The position numbers were made by a program, and so were the translations under genes. The notes beneath the pieces are model-generated. The model saw nothing but the letters and a program-made list of their open reading frames with translations. It was not told where the DNA came from and searched no databases. Shown one piece after another: positions 23,810 to 34,198 of a stretch of 64,000 nt of DNA. Origin of the DNA: Adineta ricciae (lineage: Eukaryota > Rotifera > Eurotatoria > Adinetida > Adinetidae); NCBI GenBank assembly GCA_905250025.1, contig CAJNOJ010000263.1, positions 62,001 to 126,000 on the forward strand. Reading direction: 5' to 3'. Numbering within the stretch: position 1 is the stretch's first letter; each line of letters opens with the position of its first letter.

Positions 23810-24245
23810 GAATAAAGATAAAAAGGGTGATTTTGATGTGATTCGTATATGAATAGTCACATCGAAATTTTCGTTAATCCTCTTCTTTTCTGTTCTATTG
23901 AAATATGGATAAGATTGGCATATAATCTGTCGACATTTGACGTGTTCTGGATGCTTTACTTGTTGTTTCGAAAAGAAAGAGATATTACCTGTATGTCAAT
24001 AAATGGTTTTGTGATGATGATGATGATGATGGAGAAGGTGTAGAAAAAAAGGATCAAAATATGTTCATTCATTCAGATGATACATTTTACAATCATACGA
24101 TTCGCGTCACTTAGAGACTACCGAAAGAAACTAAGAAACAGTTGATATAGACAGACAATTGGGTATAGTTTGATAGGTTTATTTTGTAAATATAGATGAG
24201 ATTATATCTCGAAGAAAGTATATTTATGTGAGAGTTCGTGAAAAG
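23810..24245. other. Intergenic between two minus-strand genes
   Basis: No gene seen. It contains a short (GAT)n run near 24016-24031 and would hold the GH9 promoter. Confidence 0.5.
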
Positions 24246-25801
24246 CTATCGAAGGCGAAATCGTTGAATTCGACGATTATTATAATCTGAAACATATAGA
24301 TAAGTTTCAGTTGGATCAAGTGCTAGATCAGCTGGACCATTGAGAAGTTGAGCAGTTTCACCCGAAATGCCAGTAGCACTACCAGCAACAAGTGAACCTT
24401 GAGTATCTCCGATATTCCATTTCATAATTCGATTGTTATTATAATCAGCAACATAAAGAGTTTGACCATCACGTGTTACACAAATACCAGCAGGTGAATT
24501 CAACTGATTGAAACCTGTACCTGAACCAGCACCTCCTGCTACTGTTATTCCAGTTCGATTTCCACCAATGATAAATTTTTGAATACGATTATTTTGATAA
24601 TCACTGACATAGACTGCATTTTGATCATCGTTCACATGAATAAACTTTACATATTTTAGTTTCGTACTTGATGATCCTGGACTTAGTCGTTGTCCAGCAA
24701 CAACTGTGCCATTTTGAGCGCCAGGTATCCATTTAACTACCGTATAACATAAAAATAATGATACATAAATATTTCCATATTGATCTACAGCTACGCCATA
24801 AGCAGCGTAGAGTTCATTGGCTAAACAAGAACTTGTTGATAATCCTATTGCAGGAATACTACTATTGATCGTTCCAGGTCGTTGAATGAATACAGTACCT
24901 TGATTTACTGATCCATCAACCATATATAATGTATTTGTTCTATCGACAAATACATCCAGTGGTTGAATTAAACCATTGGAAAGAACTATTCGTCCTGTAT
25001 GTGAAAATGGTGAATAACTATTGAATGTTTGACCATCACAATCAGCAACATATAATATTCCATCGATTGGAGAAATATAAATACCCCAAGGTCCTTGTAA
25101 ATCTGTTGAACCGATACCAATAGTGCCATTACAAGACCCAACTATTGTTTGACCAACACTGATCGGTGAAACTAATGGAGAGAACTGACGAGAGTGAAGA
25201 GAAGATGTTTTTCAGATGAATTCAACATACTTGATGAACATCGAAAAGTTCTATCACATTGTGGTTCACAAGTCAAATTGAGATCTGTTCGACAAGCATT
25301 TGCTGTTGAACAAGTTTGATTTTGAAATAGTTGTGCTGTACATATTGAACCATTCCAATATGTTTTCAAAGGACATTGACAAGTGTTCGTGATTTGATCA
25401 CATATAGAATATCGACTTTGAATACACTTGTCACATGATTGATTATAAATATTTCGATATATATTTGAAAAGAATCGAATACTACCTACAACAGATTGTG
25501 ATCTGGATGAAATGAGAATCGAACCTGTTGTTGTATCAGCGTCCCACAAACGACATCGTGTTGTATTATGATCAAAATCGTACGTTCGACAATCAGAACG
25601 TTGATTACATAAAGAACTACAATATATGAGCTGTGCTGTTGTTGTTGTTGTTGTCAGAAGTGGAGGAATCGAATTATCGAAAGGAAGAAATTCCCAACCA
25701 GATTGAGTGATTTGAGATAACGATTGATCTTCTTTTGTGAATTGAATATAATTGAATAAATGAATAAGACAAAGTAAACTTAGTTGTGTAACGATTGTCA
25801 T
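24246..25801 (-). CDS. Secreted PAN/apple-like plus NHL-repeat protein
   Basis: Two exons, 25801-25231 and 25171-24246, with a 59-nt intron; 498 residues. The ATG at 25801 was chosen because it gives a clean signal peptide (MTIVTQLSLLCLIHLFNYI); an upstream in-frame Met at 25897 does not. Next come a PAN/apple-like region (IYCSSLCNQRSDCRTYDFD, TTRCRLWD), a Cys-rich stretch (CDKCIQSRYSICDQ...CQCPLKTYWNG) and six NHL blades (for example NAVYVSDYQNNRIQKF, LYVADYNNNRIMKWN, ending YVSDYNNRRIQRFRLR). Such proteins form beta-propellers for extracellular recognition. It seems intact, unlike the NHL genes at 10689, 54030 and 56008. Confidence 0.85.
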
Positions 25802-26331
25802 TTTGATTGTTTGAGAAATGAGTTTTTTTGTGTGAGAGAAATATTTCTCGTGGATGTTCATTTGAGCAAGAAGAAGAGATGACTGTTCAGAATACAATCA
25901 TATGGAAGATTGAGTACGTAAATATCCTGTGTAAAATTACATGATATACATCATAATGTTGTAAAATGCATGTAGGCGAGTTGACGTTTATTTTATATTG
26001 GAATATTCTTTCATCGTATTTGATAATTATATGAAATAGAAGAAACGAAGAGAAAGTAACACGACTGCCATCTGTCGATGCATTTTTCAATGAATGCTGC
26101 ATTGTAGATGGTTGCTATGCAATGTCACTGCATCACATCATACACGTTGTGCTCCGTCCGATGTTCGTTCTGTGTCTTTTGATGACTAAGTAAACGCGCG
26201 ATTTGTATTCTACAAGACAGTCTTAATTTCGTTAATCATAACTAAATGATGTCATATTTGATAGGTAGTTATGGAATTGTGACGCAAAAACGATCATGTG
26301 AATGGAGAGAGAAAATAGGAAGGTAGCAATG

Positions 26332-26339
26332 TATAAATA
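26332..26339 (+). promoter_or_regulatory. TATA box of the 14-3-3 gene
   Basis: TATAAATA, 77 bp upstream of the double ATG at 26416. A short GTT repeat (about 26396-26414) fills the leader just before the start. Confidence 0.5.
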
Positions 26340-26415
26340 GGGCAGACAATCTTTCATCGAGTATACAGATTTTTCAACGATTAAGCAATACTCTTGTTGT
26401 TGTTGTTGTTGTTGA

Positions 26416-27482
26416 ATGATGGCGAACAAAGAGGAACAAGTGGAACTTGCAAAATTGGCTGAACAAGCAGAACGGTAAGATATTGATATAGATAGAAGAT
26501 TGATATCTTTGAATTGTATGATCTAATAAATAGATATGTTGATATGGTAAATGCTATGAAAGAAGTGGTTCAATCGAAGAATGAATTAACAGTTGAAGAA
26601 CGAAATTTACTTTCGATTGCATACAAAAATGTGATTGGAAGTTATCGCAAGCCATGTCGTGTCATATCAGCTATTGAAGTGCGAACTCGAGATAGTGAAC
26701 ATGAAAAAGAAATGGTGAAAAGATATCGAAAGAAGATGGAAAACGAATTGAAAGATGTTTGTTATGAAATTCTGGTAATTGACTTAGTTGATCAACAGAA
26801 CAACTTTAGAATGAAATGTTCATCTGTTTAGGATCTACTTGATAAGCATTTACTTCCAAATGTAACATCAAATGATGAGAAAGTATTTTATCTGAAAATG
26901 AAAGGTGATTATTATCGATATTTGGCAGAAATTGGTGTGGAAAATGAACGAAAAAGTGAGATGATGATGATTTAGTGAAATGAAAATTGATAAATTTTAT
27001 TAAAGAATGGGCAGAAGAATCCAAAAATGCTTATAAAGATGGTTATGATTTGGCTCAAAGTGAAATGATTGTAACTCATCCAATTCGTCTTGGACTTGCT
27101 TTGAACTTTTCTGTTTTTTATTATGAAATCGCCAATGAATCTGATGTTGCTTGTCGTTTAGCCAAACAGGTTCGATGATATTCGATTAGTTCAGTTAATA
27201 GAAATATTCGTCATGTTTTGTTTAGGCATTTGATGATGCTTTGTCTGAACTCGATTGTATTAATGACAAAAATGTTTATCGAGGTAAACGTGTTGATTTC
27301 AATTCTTTTTCTTTGAATCGTTTTGTTTTAGACAGTTCGATTGTTCTGCAATTGTTACGTGAGAATCTAAAAGTGAGTTTTTCGATTTCTTTTCTCAATT
27401 ATCGATTTCAACAAAATCTTCATAGATATGGTCTGAATCCGAAGTGAATATCAACAATGAAGAAGAAGAAGAAGAATTATAA
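26416..27482 (+). CDS. 14-3-3 family protein, divergent
   Basis: Seven exons: 26416-26474, 26534-26774, 26832-26955, 27006-27169, 27226-27283, 27332-27372 and 27426-27482; introns are 48-59 nt. The product is 247 residues, the normal 14-3-3 length. Family landmarks are [45 protein letters not shown] (with the phospho-binding Arg-Tyr pair), the [13 protein letters not shown] signature and [20 protein letters not shown], then an acidic tail with five Glu. 14-3-3 proteins are dimers that bind phospho-Ser/Thr clients in the cytosol. The usual RRxSWRVISSIE is here [12 protein letters not shown]: the Ser that controls dimerisation (Ser58 in the zeta form) is Pro and the next Trp is Cys. The four main phosphate-binding residues are kept. 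Confidence 0.93.
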
Positions 27483-27612
27483 TTGTGTTTTTTTCTTTTT
27501 CTTCTGCATTATTATATAAATTTAATAATCAAATCACGTCTTTATATAACATAAACCAGTTTATTAAGTTGCTGTGTGAAAATATGAATTTGTATGTAGA
27601 ATAGAATTCGTT

Positions 27613-29046
27613 TTAGAAGATAATCGTTCCATTGGGTAATGTGACGTTAATTAAAACTTTGGTTTCTTCGATTAATTGAGTGATATTTACATGAGAATGA
27701 AGAAAACTTGAATGAATAAATGAAGCGTGTGTAAAAATAATCTTTTTCAGTTGAGTATTTGTGAAATAACAAAATTTGCAGTGAATATCACGAAAATTGA
27801 TATTTTCCATATAATTATTGATAAAAGTGACATTTTGTAATGAATTATTCAACATATCAACATCGTATAAAGTTGTATTTCGAAATATTGTATCGTATAA
27901 TTTACTATTTGATAGAAAACAATGTTTCATCGTTAAATAAGACAATGTATTGTTTTTAAATACAATATCAGATGCGCGAACATTTGTCCAATTGGAGTCA
28001 GTAAAGTTACCTGAAGAAAGTCTGGCTGAATGAGCAATGACATTGTTTAATGTAGTCGAGAGAAAAAGACACATATAAGTCTTATAAAATGTGCTAAACA
28101 TATGTAAGAAGCTTAAATCAACATGAATAAGTAAAGTTGAAACGAATGTACAATCTCTACAGTAGAGATAACGCAGATTTGCGAATGTTAAATTTGCATT
28201 TGAAAAGTCAGCTGCAATGAAAATCGAACGATAGAAAGTGGAATTAACTAACGATGTAGATGAAAAATCTATTTTAGTTTCTCGATCATTATCGAAACAA
28301 ATCGGTGTTCTTGCAGTGGCAAAACTGAAATCTGCAAAATCCAAATAACTTGATGAAAAAACTGAACAATCCAAAAAAACAGAGCGAAACGAAGCATTTG
28401 TCAATATACTTTCAGGTAACCAAAGATAAGTTCAATAATTGTACATCAAATCTGTTTTTTCTAACGAAAAATAATGATTCAAACTAAAAGTTGTATTTGT
28501 TAAATCCACTCTTTTCAGTTGTAAAAAAGATTCATCCCAAAATTGACTTTTTCTTTCCAAATTTATTAATCGAGCTTCTGAAAGTGATCGAAGAATGAGA
28601 CTTTTACGAGTGGCATCCCATTGACTTAATGCAGTTATTGTCGTAATACGTATAACAAGTCGAACATTTTCTTCTTTATTTCCAGTTGTACCAAATTCCA
28701 TAAGAATTTTTGTAAGAAAACTATGATATTCGACGAGAATCGTTTGACGTTGTTGATCAAGAGAAAGTTCACGATCTTTTTCTCGACTTTTTTCAGCGAT
28801 CAGAATTTCATTGAAACGATTTTCTTTTGCTGTTTCGAGTTCTGCAGATCGAGAAGCATCGGCAATTTCAATATCTTTGATTCGATTACTTTCTGCTATC
28901 GATTGATCACTCTGATTTTGAACAATTGTATAAATTGTAATAACGATCGGAATACATATTGTTGAAATTAATTGAATCCATTCAAATCGACTTACACTTA
29001 CTCGTTTATTCACATCAGAAGAATTCTCCGTTTGTAATGAATTCAT
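27613..29046 (-). CDS. Membrane-anchored pentapeptide-repeat-like protein
   Basis: Two coding blocks, 29046-28445 and 28408-27613, giving about 465 residues. The N-terminus has a transmembrane helix (WIQLISTICIPIVITIYTIV), a charged coiled region (SNRIKDIEIADASRSAELE, KSREKDRELSLDQQRQ) and then a long stretch with a five-residue periodicity of A/N/D-(L/F)-x-x (DFSNANLTFANLRYLYC, SARLSSGNFTDSNWTNV). This periodicity indicates a right-handed quadrilateral beta helix as in pentapeptide-repeat proteins. The blocks are separated by either a 36-nt or a 57-nt intron; both choices keep the frame, so 7 residues are uncertain. No catalytic motif was found. A scaffold or receptor role is only a guess. 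Confidence 0.7.
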
Positions 29047-29863
29047 AATGTTTGGTTGAGAGTTGATTTTATTCTCGAATGTGGGTTTGATACATTGAGA
29101 AAGAAATTCACGACAAATTCATATAAATCTCAACTGATAAACTTGTTCAATATGAATTTATCTTTACAGTTTTATCATTTGAATAATTTAGAAAACAATT
29201 TTGATAAGACCGACGAGACTTTGTTAAACATTTGATTGTTCTACTTTTTCAACATTCGTTAGTCGTCGGATCACATTGAGATTCTTTCGAATGACATGGA
29301 AGAGATATTTTTGATTGAAAATGCAGTTTGACAAAACTAAGTTTGTTTATTGAATAATTTGTCGAATGTATTTGTTAATCATTTCGAATAATTATTTGAA
29401 ATAAAGAAGAAATTGTTCTCATTTTTCTCATTTCAATATTCATTAAGATAAAAGTTTGATTTTTCCATTGGAAACTTCGAGTGTTTCTTTAAGTGAAATA
29501 ATCTTTTGATTTTGATAACTAATCGATTATAATTTCAAAGAATCATTTGTTTAAAGTACAAAAATCTTGAAATACAATGAACATTTCGAATTTGTCCAAC
29601 TCGAATTTTGATCTCGTAAAATATTCGAAAGAAAAACGAAAAGAAATGTTGTTTGTTTTTGTTTCTGATGGAATATGTAACGAGAGAAATAACGAATACT
29701 TTGATCTATCGAATGTTTTAGATATTTGTTTATCTTTTCAACGGAATCTGATGTTTTCATTTTCTTCTCAGTAAAACACGTTTTGAATGTTGTCAACAAG
29801 AAAAATGAAAATGGAAGAAATATTTAAGATTTTGAAAATTTCCGAATGAACATAATTTGTCGA
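29047..29863. other. Intergenic, no gene recognised
   Basis: Two overlapping short open frames on opposite strands (about 29551-29799) look random. AT-rich, no repeats noticed. Confidence 0.5.
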
Positions 29864-30811
29864 TTATTTGTTAAAGACAAATGTTCCTAATTTGACTTTA
29901 TCAATCGATGTTTGTTGTTGATACAAAGCACGAATTTCAAATGGTTGTAACCATCGTGTCCAAACAGATAGATCAGCAATTTGACCGATCCATGGATTAT
30001 GATGTTGATTATTCTTTGTTCCAATGTACAAAATATTTGGCAAATGGATGGTTTGTTCGTGCCATTGTGAAGAATTCCAACGTTGATGATAAGGTTCTCG
30101 TATTTCTGTTCGATTCTCCATGTTAGTCATGTCTACACTGCTCACCTGTTGTCCATTGACCCAAAGATCTTGGAGATTTCGATTGACTCGAGCAACAACA
30201 TGATACCATCGATGAGGCTCTGTCTTTTGTCGATGTTCACATCCAAATGCATATTTCGCTGATGAAATCATAACTTGATTATGAATATTGGTATTGACAT
30301 GAAAACCAAGATGAAGCCAAGCATGATTAACACGATATTGATCATTCCAACAGCCAATCGCTGTTCGCCATCCTCCTTCTTGTTGATTTGTGTTCCATGC
30401 TTTTGAATCCGCCCAAAACCAAATGGAAACTGAATAAGTTGTCGTTTGATACTGAACTTTATCTTGAACAGGAAAATCAATAGAACATTGACCATCGAAC
30501 ACAGCACATTTGCCGAGAAAACAATCTTCGATTGTTGGTTGACCGATTAACGTATACTGATCAACGAGAACACCACTGGAATCGTGTCCAATATTATTAA
30601 CATCATCGAACTTCCACCATCCGATGAGTTGATCTCGATTGAGACCATTTACAAAATATTTATTGAGAAACCATTCATTGTTGATGATCTGATGCCACGA
30701 ACGACAAGTAGTTGAAACACGAAGAAGTAATGAAATAGGTCGAATGAATTGAAAGATTTCGGATAATAATTCATGTGGAAGATCATTGATAGAAATCTGT
30801 GAACTGCCCAT
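29864..30811 (-). CDS. F-box protein with LamG/concanavalin-like domain
   Basis: An intronless 315-codon gene. An F-box is at residues 7-45 (INDLPHELLSEIFQFI, LLRVSTTCRSWHQIINNEWF), followed by a LamG-like jelly-roll: LIGWWKFDDVNNIGHDSSG, VFDGQCSIDFP, YSVSIWFWADSKAWNTN, HRWYHVVARVNRNLQDLWVN and WIGQIADLSVWTRWLQPFEI. F-box proteins link substrates to SKP1-CUL1 ubiquitin ligases; an F-box joined to a LamG fold suggests a sugar- or glycoprotein-recognising adaptor, by analogy with FBXO lectin-type proteins. The start is fixed by the short distance to the F-box. A second copy of the LamG half lies at 1-726. Confidence 0.85.
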   Translation of the reverse strand: MGSSQISINDLPHELLSEIFQFIRPISLLLRVSTTCRSWHQIINNEWFLNKYFVNGLNRDQLIGWWKFDDVNNIGHDSSGVLVDQYTLIGQPTIEDCFLGKCAVFDGQCSIDFPVQDKVQYQTTTYSVSIWFWADSKAWNTNQQEGGWRTAIGCWNDQYRVNHAWLHLGFHVNTNIHNQVMISSAKYAFGCEHRQKTEPHRWYHVVARVNRNLQDLWVNGQQVSSVDMTNMENRTEIREPYHQRWNSSQWHEQTIHLPNILYIGTKNNQHHNPWIGQIADLSVWTRWLQPFEIRALYQQQTSIDKVKLGTFVFNK

Positions 30812-30969
30812 ATTTTATCTCAAAGATAGACAAATGTTATAAGAAGAACGTCATTTATCAAACTGTGAGCCTCTACAGAGAATTGAATTCATTTATTTAA
30901 TAAGATATGTGTCGCCACATATAGAAATCAATTATAGTTTTTATTTCTCAAATTCAAATATTCATGATT

Positions 30970-32139
30970 TTATTTTGAATTAAATTCAATGTCAAATCTT
31001 TGAATTCGATCATTTCCCCAATCAGCAACATATAAATTTCCATCGATATCAAATGACAAACCAGTTGGATTGTAGAAATTCGTTGAACCATCTTGACCAA
31101 CAACGATTTCACTTTTGTTATCACTTTCATTCCAACGCATTATTCGATTATTATTACTATCGATTACAAAGATTTGACCAAGATGAGTGACGAACAATCC
31201 AGTTGGACCATTTAATTTCTCAAAAGTATTTTCATGGTGAATTCCACCTGCAACAACAATTCCTTCTTTGGCATCTTTTTTCCATTTCATCACACGATTA
31301 TTTTGTTTGTCTGAGACATAAAGTGAATTTGATTTATCAATATGAATAAAAAAAGGTGCATTCAATTGATTTAAATCATTTCCTTTTCCATTTCCACCAG
31401 CTATTAATGTTCCTTCTTTCTCTCCTATTTTCCATCGTCTTATTTCGTCCTTCTCATCATCTGCCACATAAACAAATCCATCTTTATCCATTGCTAAACC
31501 AGAACAGTCGATTTCCGACACGATAGTTTGTTGTTGTTTATTTTGAAGAAACCATTGAATGACTCGTTTATTTCCACCATCACAAATAATCAAAGAATTC
31601 TCTTGTTTATTTGTAATGACACTCATAGGACCATTCAATTGATCGTATAGATTTCCTTGACCTCTATTCCCTACGACAATTTCACCAATATCATTATTAT
31701 ATTTCCATTTCACAATTCGATGATTTCCCCAATCAGCACAGAAAAGATTCTTTTCATCATCAACGATAATTCCTTGTGGATATTTCAAATGTTGAAGACT
31801 ATCTCCAAATCCATGACCTCCAGCAATTGTTGTTCCATTTTGTTTCCATGAACTGTTCTTTGAGAGAAGAATTTGTTGGGAAACTAAATTCAAATGAGAA
31901 TATTTTGTGAGATTTTCAAATGAGTTGTTCTTATTTGTAAAATTATACTTAATATTGCTGATGTTATCATTTGAACTGTTGATTCTTCTTTTGACATTGT
32001 TGTTTGTGTTGTCATCAATGTTGTGATGTTCTTTTTCTTTGTTATTTTGACAATAATGATGGGAATGATCACGATAAGAAGAATCAAAATCATCGAAGAT
32101 ATGAACAAAAGAACATTTTTCTTTCGGAATCGTTCATTT
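30970..32139 (-). CDS. Membrane-anchored NHL-repeat protein (5' exon not found)
   Basis: Two exons are supported: 32139-31949 and 31883-30970, joined by a 65-nt intron that keeps frame. The first has a basic stretch (NERFRKKNV) and a transmembrane helix (LFISSMILILLIVIIPIIIV), so the protein is probably type II with its C-terminus outside. The second has about six NHL blades, for example GIIVDDEKNLFCADWGNHRI, SLYVSDKQNNRVMKWKKDA and NLYVADWGNDRIQRFDIEF. No start codon lies in the first exon after its acceptor at 32140. A coding-like stretch at 32435-32275 ending in a GTAAAT donor is the likely preceding exon, but its phase did not match cleanly. It has the same domain type as the NHL parts at 54030-54947. 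Confidence 0.72.
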
Positions 32140-32439
32140 CTGAAAAGAAATCAAAACGAGAATATGTTTTTCTCATTGAAACACAAACATACGGTGTTAC
32201 AGATTCCACTGCATTAAGATCGATTGATGTGAACTATGGAAAATAAATGAGATCGAATGTTGATGATCTTTTTTGAAAATTTACCTTGGAAAGAGTTTTC
32301 TTGTGATTGTTCATCGCTGATATTTTTCTTCTCTTCAAGTCTGAGAAGTGTATTGAGTAAAATACTTTCTGAGAATAAAGTAAGTGAAAAACATATTTTA
32401 TATAATAATGAAATATTTTCTTTTGTTATGCGCATAAAA

Positions 32440-34198
32440 AGAGTCTCAAATCAACAAACTCGTTTTGACCATATGGTTCTGTGAAAATAATTATTGAACA
32501 TAATTGTTCTGCGATTCTTATCAATACGAAAGTCATGAAAGTAAATTTATAATGTGATAAAGGTGAGAGTGAAGATATGAATATTCTGTTATTCCAGTTG
32601 TCATTCTTAAACTACTCTTGCAGACCATAATAAGTTGATTATGTGTTATCATCATCAACCATATCTTTTGTTTCTCTATTTGAAACTATCTGATATTGAA
32701 CAATATATGAAAAAGTGTGTTGACACAAACAGAAAAATCGAACTCTGATCGGATCCGTCTTTTACATTTACAATCTTTACTGTATACATACTCACACATT
32801 TTGTTGTAAGTATTCTGTTCGTCGAAAGAACGTAGTTTCTCTCAAATCGTGTTCGTTCTACTGTGATTATCAGTTCAAATCATTGTCGTTATGTAAAACA
32901 GAGCTGTAGTCAACTAACCAGACTCGAACTGATATCTTGGAATGACACTCGACCAAACATTAATGGCAAGTATTGGTGTGTCTGGCTCGATTACATGTTT
33001 CACGTGCAAAGTGTTACAATTTGAGTTGATAAAAGAACATCATATGTTAATGGACATCGATAATTGTTGTAGAAAGTGAAATTTACTATCGCTAGATTTC
33101 TGTTTTATAGAAAAGCAAAAAACTCAGAGAAGAAAAAAGTTACGAATTACATTGAATTGTGATTTGTTGTTATAAATGTAGATTATTCGTCTGATGAAGT
33201 ATGTAGTGTCACATTTCGATATTGATGATGGTCATTATGCAAATAGTTTGAACGCAGTTCTACATTATCGATTTGAAATAATATGAAGGGTGATGATTGA
33301 AAAATGTCTGTTCGCTTTTCTTCAAATTTTGTTCCTTGTGTATTTTAGTAAAAGATAGACGATGTCGAGTAGTTTGAATCTGATGCTATTTCTACTGACT
33401 TCTTCAGTAATTCAGTTATAATTAAGTTTCATCTAGCATCATTTGAAGTTAAAAACAGGAGGCTCCATAGTTTTAGTTTCGGGTACAACTTTTCTGGATG
33501 AAGAACTGTTTTGTTTTTTCAAAACATACTTCACATCTATTCAAGAGTATCAATTTTTTAGATAGTTGTATTAAAATTTTACTGTGAACTTGAAGTTGGT
33601 TCTTGATGATCGAAATGCTGGTCGATGTATTTTTCTTATTCGATTATCAAAGAAGAAACGTCAGACATGGGCGATTTCGTGTTCGTAGATCAGGATTGTG
33701 TATATAAACATCAGATGTGTCAATAACATTCGGGAAATATAATGAGGTATGCAGAAAAATTCTATTTCATTTCTACGGATAAGTGGAATTGAACTCGTGT
33801 TGTTTATAGTTTGTTTCGATAATCACCTCAACAAAGGGTTGTCGATTTGAGAAATAGAATGACGAGAAATATATTTATTTGATTTGAAAGTGAATGAAAA
33901 GAAGAAGACATAAATAAAGTATTCAAACGAGCGATTATAGGCGTTAGTTTGTAAGGTCCCTAATAGTCAAAATTAATCATCAAAATTATATTTTTGGAAT
34001 CAATGAAGCAATTTGATTTATAAACTGGAATAAATGTTATCCTCTTTTCAAGTGTTGGACGACATCGATGTACTCGCAGAAAAGACACGATCGCATTCTT
34101 CATCAAACATGTTTATTCTCGAAATGAATTGTAATTGAAGGGAAAAGAAGGATTACAGTTTTCGACTGAAACAAAGTAACAATAGATAAAAACAGCAG
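32440..34198. other. Long intergenic stretch, no gene recognised
   Basis: About 1.75 kb with stops in every frame and no open frame of note. A tRNA-like T arm occurs on the minus strand near 32915-32935 but has no matching acceptor stem. No repeat family was recognised. Confidence 0.5.

Noticed and set aside
28409..28444. A 36-nt intron in the pentapeptide-like gene
   Set aside because: An in-phase GTTAG donor 21 nt upstream gives a 57-nt intron, which fits the other introns better. Left as uncertain.
30268..30507. Minus-strand hydrophobic frames (also at 344-565)
   Set aside because: Out-of-frame shadow inside the F-box/LamG gene and its copy. The repetition only reflects the duplication.
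32905..32990. Possible tRNA gene on the minus strand
   Set aside because: A good T arm is present, but no complementary acceptor stem, D arm or anticodon arm could be folded.
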